From Deltaproteobacteria bacterium (GTDB taxonomy: Bacteria > Myxococcota_A > Polyangia > Haliangiales > Haliangiaceae), in the NCBI GenBank assembly GCA_025353585.1, contig JANXOM010000160.1, forward strand, positions 1-64,000: a DNA stretch of 64,000 bases, given 5' to 3'. The position numbers were made by a program, and so were the translations under genes. Numbering within the stretch: position 1 is the stretch's first letter; each line of letters starts with the position of its first letter. Positions 51,886 through 61,848 of this stretch are shown piece by piece. Below the pieces are notes generated by a model that was not told where the DNA came from, made no database searches, and was given only the letters and a program-made list of their open reading frames with translations.

Positions 51886-52380
51886 CTACAGCGCGAGGCT
51901 CGGCTGGTGGCCGAGGGCCCGCGCCTCGTGCGCGAGGAGCCACTTCTTCACGGGCAAGCCGCCGCCGTAGCCGGTGAGCGCGCCCGACGTGCCGATCACC
52001 CGGTGGCACGGCACGAGGATGCTGTGCGGGTTCTTGCCGTTCGCGGCGCCGACGGCGCGGCTGGCGGTCGGTGCGCCGAGCTTGCGCGCGATGTCGACGT
52101 ACGTGCATGTCGCGCCGTACGGGATCGCGGCGAGCGCATCCCACACGCGGCGCTGGAACGCGGTGCCATCGACGGCGAGCGGGACGTCGAAGTCGCGCAG
52201 CGTGCCCGCGAAGTACGCGCGGAGCTGGCGCGCGGTCTCGCCGAGGACGCTCGCCGGCCGCGCGCTGTCGGGCGCCGGCGTGAACCGATCCGGCAGGGAC
52301 ACGGACAGCAGCGCGTCGCCGCGCGCGTCGAGGCGCATCCTGCCGATCGGGCTGTCGACGGTGAGCGTGGTCTGTTGCAA
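51886..52380 (-). CDS. ogt: Methylated-DNA--protein-cysteine methyltransferase
   Basis: SILVPCHRVIGTSGALTGYGGGLPVKKWLLAHE active-site motif. Confidence 0.95.
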   Translation of the reverse strand: MQQTTLTVDSPIGRMRLDARGDALLSVSLPDRFTPAPDSARPASVLGETARQLRAYFAGTLRDFDVPLAVDGTAFQRRVWDALAAIPYGATCTYVDIARKLGAPTASRAVGAANGKNPHSILVPCHRVIGTSGALTGYGGGLPVKKWLLAHEARALGHQPSLAL

Positions 52381-52389
52381 GACCGGAGT

Positions 52390-52563
52390 CTAGGACTCTT
52401 TGGCGCTCGGCGCGGACAGCTCCGCGTCTCCGATCGCGACGACGATCCAGGCGTCCTCCGCGCGGCTCGCGGCGGCGACGAGCTGCGCCCGCGCGCGCGC
52501 GTCCATCGCATCCCACTCCGCGGCCGTCAGCATGAAGCCGGCGATGGCGATGTCACCCTTCAT
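52390..52563 (-). CDS. Small hypothetical protein (57 aa)
   Basis: MKGDIAIAGFMLTAAEWDAMDARARAQLVAAASRAEDAWIVVAIG; same strand as ogt, 9 bp upstream of it. Confidence 0.4.
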   Translation of the reverse strand: MKGDIAIAGFMLTAAEWDAMDARARAQLVAAASRAEDAWIVVAIGDAELSAPSAKES

Positions 52564-52590
52564 CGTGTCCCAACTTGACGGCTGGTCGCG

Positions 52591-53664
52591 ATGGCGGCAA
52601 GTTTTTGCATCCTGGCCCGCTCGGTTACACATCACTACATCGATCCACTCGCGCAGGTGTGGCTCGCGGCGGCGCGCCGGATCGGGCTCCGCGTGGAGCG
52701 CACGCCGGACGCGTACGCCGCCACCGATGGCCGCGGCACGCTCGCGATCGGGACCGACGCGACGCTCGATGCCGACGACAGCCTCGCGCAGATGATCTTC
52801 CACGAGCTCTGCCACTCGCTCGTCGAGGGCGAGGACTCGTTCCGGGAGGCGGACTGGGGCATGGAAGCCACGGAGCGCGGGGGCCCCGACCACGACTGGC
52901 GCGAGCACGCGTGCCTGCGCGCGCAGTGGGTGCTCGCCGGGCTGTACGGCCTGCGCGGCGTGTTCGCGCCGACGACGGACTTCCGCACGAGCTTCTGGGC
53001 CACGCTCGCCGGCGACGTGCTCGCCGACCGCGCGGACCGGTCGACGCGCGCGGCGATCGTCGCGATCCGCCGCGCCGACCAGCCGCCGTGGGCGCCCGCG
53101 CTGCACGAGGCGCTCGCCGCGACCGCGCGGATCGCGGCGGCCGTCGCGCCGACGGCGCACGCACCGTCCCTGTGGGCGCTCGTGGCGCCCGTGCCCGCGC
53201 TGCACCCGACGCGCTTGCCGGCCGGCGACGCGGACGGCACGTGCGGCTCGTGCGCGTGGCGCGCCTCGATGCGCGGGGCCGAGCGCTGCCGACAGGCGGC
53301 GAACAAGCGCGTCGACCCGGCGTGGCCCGCCTGCGCGCGCTACGAGGCCGCGGCCGCGGTCGACTGCCAGACGTGCGGCGCGTGCTGCCGCGAGGCGTAT
53401 CACTCCGTGGAGGTCGCGCGGCGCGATCCGGCCGTGCGCGCGCGGCCCGACTTCATCGTCGATCGCGGCACGTACCTCGAGGTCCGGCGCTGCGGCGATC
53501 GGTGCAGCGCGCTCGCGGGCGGCCCGCCCGACGCCGCCGATCCGGAGCGCGCGACGCGCTATCACTGCACGATCTACGACGACCGGCCGCGCACCTGCCG
53601 GGACTTCACGCTCGGCTCCGACCACTGCCTCACCGCCCGCCGCCGCGTCGGCCTGTCGCTGTAG
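52591..53664 (+). CDS. HExxH metalloprotease-like domain fused to YkgJ-type Cys-cluster domain
   Basis: MIFHELCHSLVEGED (HExxH); CQTCGACCREAYHSVEV...CSALAGG...YHCTIYDDRPRTCRDF (YkgJ). Confidence 0.8.
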   Translation: MAASFCILARSVTHHYIDPLAQVWLAAARRIGLRVERTPDAYAATDGRGTLAIGTDATLDADDSLAQMIFHELCHSLVEGEDSFREADWGMEATERGGPDHDWREHACLRAQWVLAGLYGLRGVFAPTTDFRTSFWATLAGDVLADRADRSTRAAIVAIRRADQPPWAPALHEALAATARIAAAVAPTAHAPSLWALVAPVPALHPTRLPAGDADGTCGSCAWRASMRGAERCRQAANKRVDPAWPACARYEAAAAVDCQTCGACCREAYHSVEVARRDPAVRARPDFIVDRGTYLEVRRCGDRCSALAGGPPDAADPERATRYHCTIYDDRPRTCRDFTLGSDHCLTARRRVGLSL

Positions 53665-53807
53665 GGCCGACGACGGTCGATGCGTCGCGGTGTCGCCGGC
53701 GCAAACGGCTCCCGACCGCGCCGCTCGCCATCACGCTGACCCCGCCCGCCGGCGCGTCACCGCCGCCGCGGGGAAGACGCCGGTCCCGATGATCGTGCCG
53801 AGCCGCT

Positions 53808-55565
53808 CTAGGCGGGCGGACCGCTGATCCACGCGTCCACGCGCTCCGCGAGGATCGGTAACGTCACCGCGCCCGCGCCGAGCACGACCGCGTGGAACGC
53901 CGGCAGCGCGAACGCCGCGCCGAGCTGCGCCTCCGCGCGCGCCCGGAGCGCCAGGATCTCGAGCTGCCCGACCTTGTACGCGAGCGCCTGCCCCGGCCAC
54001 CCGATGTAGCGGTCGACCTCGTTGACGATGTTCACCTCGGTGAGCGCCGTGTGCTCGCGCATGTACTGCTCGGCCCGCGCGCGCGTCCAGCCGAGCGCGT
54101 GGAGCCCCGTGTCGACGACGAGCCGGGCGCCACGCCACGCCTCGTAGCTCGCCGCGCCGAGGCGATCGAGGTCGCCCGTGTAGAGGCCCATCTCCGCCGC
54201 GAGGCGCTCGGTATACAGCGCCCACCCCTCGACGAACGCCGTCGAGCCGTCGAGCTTGCGGAACGCCGGTAGCGCGCCGAGCTCCATCGCGAGCGCGATC
54301 TGCAGGTGGTGCCCCGGCACCGACTCGTGCCACGTCAGCGCCTCGAGCTCGAAGCGCGGCCGCGTCTCGGGCTGGCTCGTGTTGACGAAGTACTCGCCGG
54401 GCTTGCTGCCGTCGTAGTGCGGCTGGCGGTAGTAGGCGATCGTCGAGTACGGCGCCTCGTAGTCGGGGATCTCGCGCATCACGCAGTCGATCGTGGGCAG
54501 CACCGAGAAGAAGCGCGGCACGGCGGCCTTCGCGCGCTCGAGCTGCCCCTGCGCGGCGGCGAGGATCTGCTCGCGCGTCTCGAAGTAGAGCTCCTTGCCG
54601 CCCGCGCGGAGGTGCGCGATCGTGCCCGCGAGATCCGGCGCGCCGAATAACTTCGCGCCGAGCTCGGCGATGGCGGCGTCGGTCTTGCTGATCTCGGCCA
54701 CCCCGAGCGCGTGCAGCTCCGCCGCGGTCCGCGGGAGCCCGACGTGCCACGCGATCGCGGCGCGATAGCTCGCCTCGGCGTCCGGCAGCCCGGACAGCCC
54801 CTCCTTCTCGGTGCGCGCGGCGGGCAGCAGCTCGGCGCGCATCACGTCGCGCAGGCGGGCGGCGGCGGTCGCGATCTGCGTGGTGACGATCCCGCGCAGC
54901 TCGTCGCGCCGGTGCTCGCGGGCGCCGCCGGGCCACGGGTCGTTCGCCGGCGCCGCCGCCCACGCCGGGTTCGCCATCGGCCAGGTCGCCGGATCCTTCG
55001 CGAGCTCGGTGTCGAGCTGCTCGATCGCGCGCGCGAGCTTGCCCGCCGCGGCCACGCGCTTGCCGGCGAGGCCCGTGCGCAGGCTCGCGATCGCCGCGTC
55101 GAACAGCGCCGCACCCTGCCGCATGCGCGCGAGCACGTTGTCCGCGTCGGCGACGGTCGTCACGGTGTGCGCCTCGACGAGGTACGACAGCTCGCCGAAC
55201 ACGCTGCCGCCGCCCGCGTCCACCGACCACTCGTGGAACCGGCACGCGTCGAGGTCGCGATCCGCCGCGAGCCGCGCGCGCAGGAGCTGCCAGGTCACGC
55301 GATCGCCAGGCGCGAGCGCCGTCCCGTCGAGCGCCTCGAGCCGCGCGAGCACGGCATCCCGCTCGCGGCTCATTCGCGCCAGCGCCTCGGCATCGCGCGG
55401 CGCGAGCTGGTCGTCGTAGCGGTGGTCGCCGAGCGTGGTCGCGTACGTCGGCGCCCAGCGCATCAGCCACTCCCAGTGCTCGGCCACGGCCCGGCGCAGC
55501 GCCGCGTCGGTGACCCCCGCGACCGCGTCGGAGGCGAGCGGCGAAACGCGCGGCGTGGGGGGCAT
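53808..55565 (-). CDS. DUF885 family protein
   Basis: ALTWHESVPGHHLQIALAMEL; EGWALYTERLAAEMGLY; NEVDRYIGWPGQALAYKVGQLEI. Confidence 0.92.
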   Translation of the reverse strand: MPPTPRVSPLASDAVAGVTDAALRRAVAEHWEWLMRWAPTYATTLGDHRYDDQLAPRDAEALARMSRERDAVLARLEALDGTALAPGDRVTWQLLRARLAADRDLDACRFHEWSVDAGGGSVFGELSYLVEAHTVTTVADADNVLARMRQGAALFDAAIASLRTGLAGKRVAAAGKLARAIEQLDTELAKDPATWPMANPAWAAAPANDPWPGGAREHRRDELRGIVTTQIATAAARLRDVMRAELLPAARTEKEGLSGLPDAEASYRAAIAWHVGLPRTAAELHALGVAEISKTDAAIAELGAKLFGAPDLAGTIAHLRAGGKELYFETREQILAAAQGQLERAKAAVPRFFSVLPTIDCVMREIPDYEAPYSTIAYYRQPHYDGSKPGEYFVNTSQPETRPRFELEALTWHESVPGHHLQIALAMELGALPAFRKLDGSTAFVEGWALYTERLAAEMGLYTGDLDRLGAASYEAWRGARLVVDTGLHALGWTRARAEQYMREHTALTEVNIVNEVDRYIGWPGQALAYKVGQLEILALRARAEAQLGAAFALPAFHAVVLGAGAVTLPILAERVDAWISGPPA

Positions 55566-55593
55566 GAGGTGCGGCGGAGTATATGCTGCCGCC

Positions 55594-56451
55594 GTGCAGG
55601 TCCACCTCTTCGACGGGACGTACGAGCTGTTCCGCGCGTGGTTCGGCGCGCCCCCGGCGCAGCACGCGGGCGTCGAGGTCGGCGCCGTGCGCGTCTACCT
55701 GCGCTCGCTGGCGGGGCTCCTCCGCGGCGGCAGCGTCACGCACGGCGGCGTCGCGTTCGATCATGTCATCGAGTCGTTTCGCAACGACCTGTTCGCCGGG
55801 TACAAGACCGGCGAGGGCGTCGACCCGCGGCTGTTCGCGCAGTTCCCGCTCGCCGAACGCGCCGCCGCCGCGCTCGGCCTGCCGGCGTGGCCGCTGATCG
55901 ACTTCGAGGCCGACGACGGCATCGCGACCGCCGCCGCCCGCGCGGCCGCCGACCCGCGCGTCGAGCAAGTGCGCATCGCCGCCGTCGACAAGGACATGTG
56001 CCAGTGCGTGATCGGCACGCGCGTCGTGTGCTGGGACCGCTGGAAGGACGCCGTCCTCGACGAGGCCGGCGTGATCGCGAAGCACGGCGTGCGGCCCGTC
56101 TCGATCCCCGACTGGCTCGCGCTGGTCGGGGATACGGCCGATGGCATCCCCGGCCTCCCCGGCTGGGGCAAGACCTCGGCGGCCAAGGTGTTGATGGAGT
56201 GGACGCACCTCGATCGGATCCCTGACGAGCCGACCGCGTGGAAGGTCGCCGTGCGCGGCGCCGATCGCCTCGCGGCGTCCCTGCGCGCCCAGCGCGACGA
56301 CGCCCTGCTCTACCGCACGCTGGCGACCCTGCGCACCGACGGCACGTTCCGCTGCGACGTCGACGACCTCGCGTGGCACGGCGTCGATCGCCCCGCCCTC
56401 GCCGCGCTGTGCGACGAGATCGGGCTCGACATCGGCATCCTCCGCCTCTGA
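55594..56451 (+). CDS. 5'-3' exonuclease (T5/FEN-like)
   Basis: VHLFDGTYELFRAWF, FEADDGIATAAARAA, DKDMCQCV, GDTADGIPGLPGWGKTSAAKVL. Confidence 0.9.
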   Translation: MQVHLFDGTYELFRAWFGAPPAQHAGVEVGAVRVYLRSLAGLLRGGSVTHGGVAFDHVIESFRNDLFAGYKTGEGVDPRLFAQFPLAERAAAALGLPAWPLIDFEADDGIATAAARAAADPRVEQVRIAAVDKDMCQCVIGTRVVCWDRWKDAVLDEAGVIAKHGVRPVSIPDWLALVGDTADGIPGLPGWGKTSAAKVLMEWTHLDRIPDEPTAWKVAVRGADRLAASLRAQRDDALLYRTLATLRTDGTFRCDVDDLAWHGVDRPALAALCDEIGLDIGILRL

Positions 56452-56521
56452 TCGCGTGCGGCGGCTGGGTCGGCTCCGCGGCCAGCGCCGGTCGGGAAGA
56501 GATCGCCCCCGAAGACGCGCC

Positions 56522-57394
56522 TCAGGGCGCGATCGAGTAGCGGCCGGCGGCGAGCGCTCCGATCGCCTTGGCCACGCACGCGGTCTCGCGCGCCGACGCG
56601 GCCGTGCCGTTCCGCGTGATCGCCGGGGCCGTGCTCGCCGCCACGACGATGTCCAGGCGATCGCTCGCGGCCGCGGTCGCGAAGCACCCGCGCACCGCCG
56701 CGACCACGGCGTCCGGCAGCGCGAGCCCCGGCCCCAGGCCGGCGGTCACGGGGCCGTTCTTTGCGTCGAGCGCCGGCTTCCGGGCCGTCTGCGGATCCGA
56801 CGCAGCGGCGGCGCTGTCCGTCTTGGCGCCGGGCCCCGGGACCGCGTCCGCCCCGTGAGCGTTCGGCTGCATCGGAGGCGCCGGCAAGGTCGGGCGCGGC
56901 GGCGCGACCACTGTCGCCGCGTGGGCGCCGCGGTGGACGGCGCTGCCCACCGGCGTGCCGGTCTCGGCCGGCGCCATCGTGTGCGCGGCCTCGTTCTCCA
57001 TCGTGCGACCTGCGCTCGCGAGCCGGTCCGAGCCGCTGCCGACGTCCGTGCCGTGCTGCGGCGGTAGCGACCAGGCGAGCGAGGCGTCGAGCCGGATCGT
57101 CTGCCCCGCGTCGATGTGCAGGGCGGCGTTGTTGTGCGCCAGATGGAGATCCACGCTGCCGGCCGAGCCCGTGGCGAGCGTGTCATCCGAGGCGATCACA
57201 TCTCCCACCGCGATGGAGCGCGGGGCCGCGCTGCCGGCGGTAACCGTCACGATGCCGCTGACCTGCGTCACGGTGCCCGCGGCTGCGACACGCGCGGAGG
57301 CGCTCGGGTCGCCGGCCTTGCCACACGCGGACAGCGCGAATGCCCCGCTCGCGAGAGCCGCGCCGACGAGCAGCGTGCGTAGCATCGACCTCAT
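56522..57394 (-). CDS. FecR-like lipoprotein
   Basis: Lipobox-like FALSAC; VSGIVTVTAGSAAPRSIAVGDVIASDDTLATGSAGSVDLHLA; Pro/Ala-rich middle. Confidence 0.7.
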   Translation of the reverse strand: MRSMLRTLLVGAALASGAFALSACGKAGDPSASARVAAAGTVTQVSGIVTVTAGSAAPRSIAVGDVIASDDTLATGSAGSVDLHLAHNNAALHIDAGQTIRLDASLAWSLPPQHGTDVGSGSDRLASAGRTMENEAAHTMAPAETGTPVGSAVHRGAHAATVVAPPRPTLPAPPMQPNAHGADAVPGPGAKTDSAAAASDPQTARKPALDAKNGPVTAGLGPGLALPDAVVAAVRGCFATAAASDRLDIVVAASTAPAITRNGTAASARETACVAKAIGALAAGRYSIAP

Positions 57395-57408
57395 TGTACA
57401 CTTCCAAC

Positions 57409-58125
57409 GTGTCACGCGCCGCTCTGGTCTCCGTCGCCGCGTGGGCCCTCGCGAGCGGCTGCTGGCACGCGTCGGATTCGTCGACCGCCGCGGACCGCCC
57501 GCCCGCGTCCCGGTTCGGCGCCGTCACCATCCTGTGCACCGACCGCGATAGCGCCGAGATCGTGGCCCACGCCGACCTCGTGCTGCGTGGCCCGACGCCG
57601 GCGACGATGACGTCGAGCAAGTACGGCTTCGCGACGTTCGATCACCTCCAGCCGGGGACGTACGACCTCGTCGCCACGTTCGCCGATCAACCGGTGGAGA
57701 TCGACGCCGTCGCCGTGCGGGCGAACCAGACGAGCTACCTCGACGTCACGTTCACCCTGGGGCAGCCGGATCCCGTGAAGCACCGCTGGGGCGACGGCGG
57801 CCTCGCGCCGGTCGAGAGGTTTCGTCCCAGGGGCATGGCGCCGACGGTGTCTCGGATCGAGGGCACCGTCAGCGACGTCACCACGCACGCGCGGGTCTCG
57901 GGCGCCTCGATCACCGCGCAGCGCGGCACCGCGCCGGACGTGTTGCAGGCGGTCACCGACGACCAGGGCCGCTTTCGCTTCGACGACGTGCTCCCCGGCA
58001 GCTACACGCTGAGCGCGGACTACAGCATCAGCGGCCGCGGCCAGATCCAGGTGCGGCGGAGCGGGATCGAGATCGCCGCCGGCGAAGGGGCGCGCGTGCC
58101 GCTGGCGATCGAGATCGCGCGGTAG
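57409..58125 (+). CDS. Carboxypeptidase-regulatory-like (Ig-fold) exported protein
   Basis: GTG start; lipobox-like ALASGC; two repeats (YGFATFDHLQPGTYDLVA; GRFRFDDVLPGSYTLSA). Confidence 0.7.
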   Translation: MSRAALVSVAAWALASGCWHASDSSTAADRPPASRFGAVTILCTDRDSAEIVAHADLVLRGPTPATMTSSKYGFATFDHLQPGTYDLVATFADQPVEIDAVAVRANQTSYLDVTFTLGQPDPVKHRWGDGGLAPVERFRPRGMAPTVSRIEGTVSDVTTHARVSGASITAQRGTAPDVLQAVTDDQGRFRFDDVLPGSYTLSADYSISGRGQIQVRRSGIEIAAGEGARVPLAIEIAR

Positions 58126-58134
58126 GGAGCCCGG

Positions 58135-58662
58135 TTACTCGAACCAGTAGCGCACGCCGATCGAGGCGTCGAGATCGGGGTACAGCGAGTGCGGCCCGTA
58201 GTCGACGAGCACGTCGAGGACGAACGTCAGCTGCACGAACACGTCGAGCGGGACGTTGTTGAAGTCGAACGAGACCCCGACCGGGACGCGCGCGCCGATC
58301 GCGAAGCCGTTGTCGTGGATGTGGTCATCGGAGAAGTCCCAGATCCGGGCGCCGATGCCGAAGTAGAGCGGGAGCTCGAACGCCTCCGCGGAGAGCAGCG
58401 ACACGGGGTGCCAGAGGTAGTCGCCGTAGAGGTGAGCGCCGGAGCGGTTGCCGTAATAGTTGATGTCGCCGAGGCCGAAGTCGACGGCGTGGCTCGTGTC
58501 GAGGAAGTACTTGCCGGTGAGGCCCGTCGGCGCGCCGAGCTCGATCCCGGCCCCGAGGAGCTTGTTCGCTTCGAAGCGCTTGCCGCGCGAGGGCCGCGGG
58601 CGGGCCTCGGCGACGGAGGCGGCGGCGGTGGCGAGGGCGACCGCGACGAGGATCGTCTTCAT
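58135..58662 (-). CDS. Outer-membrane beta-barrel protein, small
   Basis: Signal peptide MKTILVAVALATAAASVAEA; barrel-like; terminal aromatic-rich GVRYWFE. Confidence 0.65.
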   Translation of the reverse strand: MKTILVAVALATAAASVAEARPRPSRGKRFEANKLLGAGIELGAPTGLTGKYFLDTSHAVDFGLGDINYYGNRSGAHLYGDYLWHPVSLLSAEAFELPLYFGIGARIWDFSDDHIHDNGFAIGARVPVGVSFDFNNVPLDVFVQLTFVLDVLVDYGPHSLYPDLDASIGVRYWFE

Positions 58663-58718
58663 GCTTCGACCTTACGCCGCTCTTTTCGTACGCGCGGCCA
58701 TTCGTGGCACAATGAGCT

Positions 58719-60302
58719 GTGCCTCGCGCGTGCGTTGTCGTCGCCTTGACGTGCGCGGCAGCGTGTGGCTCGCCGGCCGGGCCGCAGCAGCTCGGCGGGC
58801 CGAGCACCGGCGCGGGCGAAGCGCACCACGTGATCGGCCTCGTGCCCGCCGACGCCGCCGTCCCCGACGCGCCCCCGCCGCCGAAGCTCGCGTGCGAGGC
58901 CGGCGCCGAGCTGACGTACTCGCCCCCGGGCGAGGCGCTGACGTACTGCGCGCGGCCCGACGGCACGCGCCACGGCGTGTTCGTGCACGCGTTCCCCGAC
59001 GGCAGCGCCGAGACGGAAGGCCACTACAAGGACGGCAAGCTCGACGGCGCGTGGGAGCGTCGCTACCCGGGCGGGGCGCTCGCCGAGACGGGCCAGTACG
59101 CCGCCGGCGTCAAGGACGGCCACTGGAAGCAGCTCGGTCCGACGGGCACGCTCCTCGGCGAATACGACCTCACGGCCGGCACCGGCGTCGAGCTCCGCTA
59201 CTACGACGAGGGCCCGCTGTACCGCGAGCTCACGCTCAAGGCCGGCGTCGCGAACGGCCCGGCGAAGACGTACGCGCCCGACGGCAGCGTGCTCGTCAGC
59301 GAGCGCTTCGCGAAGGGCAAGCTCGACGGCAAGCGCGCGTCGGGTACCAAGCAGTCGATGCTGATCGAGGAGACGTTCGGCCACGGCGTGCGCTACGGGA
59401 CGCGCAAGATCTGGCAGTTCTGGCTGCTCCACTTCGAGGAGGAGTACGACGGCGGCGGGCACTTCAACGGGCCGTACACGGTGTGGCGCGACAAGAAGGT
59501 GCCGCGCGTGAAAGGCCAGTACGTGCACGGCCACCGGGACGGCACGTGGACGTGGACCGATCGCGACAACAACAAGGAAGGCGAAGGCAGCTACGTCTCG
59601 GCGAAAAAGGACGGCGTCTGGAACGAGTGGTTCGAGAACAAGCTGACGTTCACCGGTACGTACGTCGCGGGAAAGCCCGACGGCACGTTCATCTCGTACG
59701 ACCACAGCGGCAAGGAGGTCGGCCGCTTCGACATCAAGGACGGCACCGGCATGTGGACGACCTGGCAGCCGAACGCGCACCTCGCGAAGAGCAGGGAGTA
59801 CCTGCGCAAGGGCGAGAAGGACGGGCTCTACCAGGAGCTCGTCGGGCGCGACAAGGTCGTCGTGGAGGGGCACTACAGCGGCGGCATGAAGTGGGGCTCG
59901 TGGAAGGAGTGGTCGCCCGAGGGCGCCCTCCTCGTCGAGCGCAACTGGAAGCGCGGCCGGCTCGACGGCGCGTGGAAGAAGTACGTGAGCGGCAAGCTCG
60001 CGAGCCAGGCGACCTACAAGGACGGCAAGGTCGAGGGGCCGTACGTGGAGCTGCGCGACGGCAAGCCGGCGGTCACCGGGCAGTTCGTGGCCGACCAGCG
60101 CGAGGGCGCGTGGCAGACGTTCGACGCGGCGGGCGCGGTCATCGCGTCGGCGAGCTACCGGGACGGCGTGCTCGACGGGCCGTACCGCGCGCTGACGAAC
60201 GGCGTGGTGACGGAGGGCGTGATGGCCAAGGGCCGCCGGGCCGGGGTGTGGACGGAGATGGACAAGTCCGGCAAGGTCCGGCCGACCAGCTACCCGCCCT
60301 GA
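58719..60302 (+). CDS. MORN-repeat lipoprotein (YwqK-like)
   Basis: Repeated GHYKDGKLDGAWERRYPGG / GSYVSAKKDGVWNEWFEN / GHYSGGMKWGSWKEWSPEG units; lipobox LTCAAAC. Confidence 0.85.
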   Translation: MPRACVVVALTCAAACGSPAGPQQLGGPSTGAGEAHHVIGLVPADAAVPDAPPPPKLACEAGAELTYSPPGEALTYCARPDGTRHGVFVHAFPDGSAETEGHYKDGKLDGAWERRYPGGALAETGQYAAGVKDGHWKQLGPTGTLLGEYDLTAGTGVELRYYDEGPLYRELTLKAGVANGPAKTYAPDGSVLVSERFAKGKLDGKRASGTKQSMLIEETFGHGVRYGTRKIWQFWLLHFEEEYDGGGHFNGPYTVWRDKKVPRVKGQYVHGHRDGTWTWTDRDNNKEGEGSYVSAKKDGVWNEWFENKLTFTGTYVAGKPDGTFISYDHSGKEVGRFDIKDGTGMWTTWQPNAHLAKSREYLRKGEKDGLYQELVGRDKVVVEGHYSGGMKWGSWKEWSPEGALLVERNWKRGRLDGAWKKYVSGKLASQATYKDGKVEGPYVELRDGKPAVTGQFVADQREGAWQTFDAAGAVIASASYRDGVLDGPYRALTNGVVTEGVMAKGRRAGVWTEMDKSGKVRPTSYPP

Positions 60303-60453
60303 TCCGCTGTAACCCGCCTCGGATCGAAGAAATTCCATGGCGTGCATCGGTCACACCGAGTGCAACTCTTTGCGCTCTCGCGCGTTCTACGTGGAGAGAG
60401 CCCCGCAAGGGAGGGACGCCAGCGAATGCGGGCGGCCCGGGAGAAACCTGCCC

Positions 60454-61173
60454 GTGAACCGTGACGCCAAAACCCAGTCTTCGTTGATCGCGCTCGCGCG
60501 TAGCCGCCGGACGCAGCGGGCGCTCGCCCATGCGTTCCTGCACCGGGGCGCGCCGATGCCGACCATGCGCAGCACGCTCGGCTTCGTGACGTCGACCGCG
60601 TGCATCGCGGACGAGGTCGCGCCGTACGGCGGCGTCGGGCACCACATGACGATCCTGGGCGTGGCGCCGTCGGAGGGCGTCGCGTACGTCGTCGAAGAGC
60701 TCGGCGGCAGCGAGGCGCCGATCGTGTACCGGCTGTGGCTCGGCGGCCCGCGCTACGGCCACCTCGTGCCGATCCACGCCTGGTACGAGGTCCCGACGGA
60801 CCCGGCGGAGATCCGCGCGCGCCTCGCCGCGATCGCGGCCACGCTCGATCCGGTCTCGCGGTCGACGACCGAGGCGTGGATGCTGTCGACGCGCGTCGTC
60901 CAGCGTCGCGCGCTGCGCGTGGCAGCGGGCCCGTCGGACACCGTGTGCTCGATCCGCAAGTTCGCGCTCCAGCTCGCCGTCGAGCCGGTGAGCGGCCACG
61001 GCCCGAGCGGCAAGTCGACCGTGACGGCGTTCCTGCGCCCGAAGGCAACGCTCGCCGAGGTCTGGTCGCTGCCGGGCGGCGATGCCATCGCCCGCGTCAC
61101 GTACACCGGCATCCCGAACGGCCTCGGCCTGTCGCGCGACACCGTGGTGCTGCTCACGGACGTCCTGCGCTAG
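60454..61173 (+). CDS. Hypothetical protein
   Basis: Codon-biased ORF; GTG start VNRDAKTQSSL preferred over 60337. Confidence 0.55.
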   Translation: MNRDAKTQSSLIALARSRRTQRALAHAFLHRGAPMPTMRSTLGFVTSTACIADEVAPYGGVGHHMTILGVAPSEGVAYVVEELGGSEAPIVYRLWLGGPRYGHLVPIHAWYEVPTDPAEIRARLAAIAATLDPVSRSTTEAWMLSTRVVQRRALRVAAGPSDTVCSIRKFALQLAVEPVSGHGPSGKSTVTAFLRPKATLAEVWSLPGGDAIARVTYTGIPNGLGLSRDTVVLLTDVLR

Positions 61174-61269
61174 GCGCAGGGGCATTTCGGGGCGTTCGCG
61201 ATCGTCGATCCAGTCTGTACGCCGGCTCGTACCGAGGTAACCTGGGGTCGCCTCCAGCGTAGGATCCCC

Positions 61270-61755
61270 ATGCGCCATCTCCTCTTCCTCGCGCTCGGCT
61301 CCAGCCTCTCCATCGGCTGCGGCGGCGGAGGTGACGTGACGCCTGATGCGGACGATCTCGCACCGTACAACTGCGCCGCCGAGACCCGCGCCGACACGTT
61401 CTCGCTGGGCCTCGAGAAGATGGGCATCAACGGGCTCGTCAACTTCAAGCTCCTGACCGCGAACCCGGCGCCGCCGGCGCGCGGCGACAACGACTGGGTC
61501 ATCGAGGTCGATTCGACCGGCGCGTCGGCCGCGCCGATGCCGGGGATCGGCTCGGACCTCAAGGTCGTGCCGTACATGCCCGACCACCAGCACGGCACGC
61601 CGGTGAAGATCCACGTCACGGACGCCCAGGGCCAGGGCCAGTACGAGCTGTCGCCGGTGAACCTCTGGATGCCGGGCCTGTGGCAGACGACGATCTCGAT
61701 CGATGCCAACGGCGTCAAAGACTCGGCCGTCTTCGCGTTCTGTCTGGCTAGTTGA
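61270..61755 (+). CDS. Lipoprotein, YtkA-like appearance
   Basis: Lipobox SSLSIGC; LSPVNLWMPGLWQTTISI pattern. Confidence 0.65.
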   Translation: MRHLLFLALGSSLSIGCGGGGDVTPDADDLAPYNCAAETRADTFSLGLEKMGINGLVNFKLLTANPAPPARGDNDWVIEVDSTGASAAPMPGIGSDLKVVPYMPDHQHGTPVKIHVTDAQGQGQYELSPVNLWMPGLWQTTISIDANGVKDSAVFAFCLAS

Positions 61756-61848
61756 AGCCGCGCCGCGTGTCTGATCGCCGCCGCGCGGACGCCGAGGGCG
61801 TGCCGTCACCTCGGACGCCCAGGCCGCGCTGGCGCCCGTGCAGGCAAG

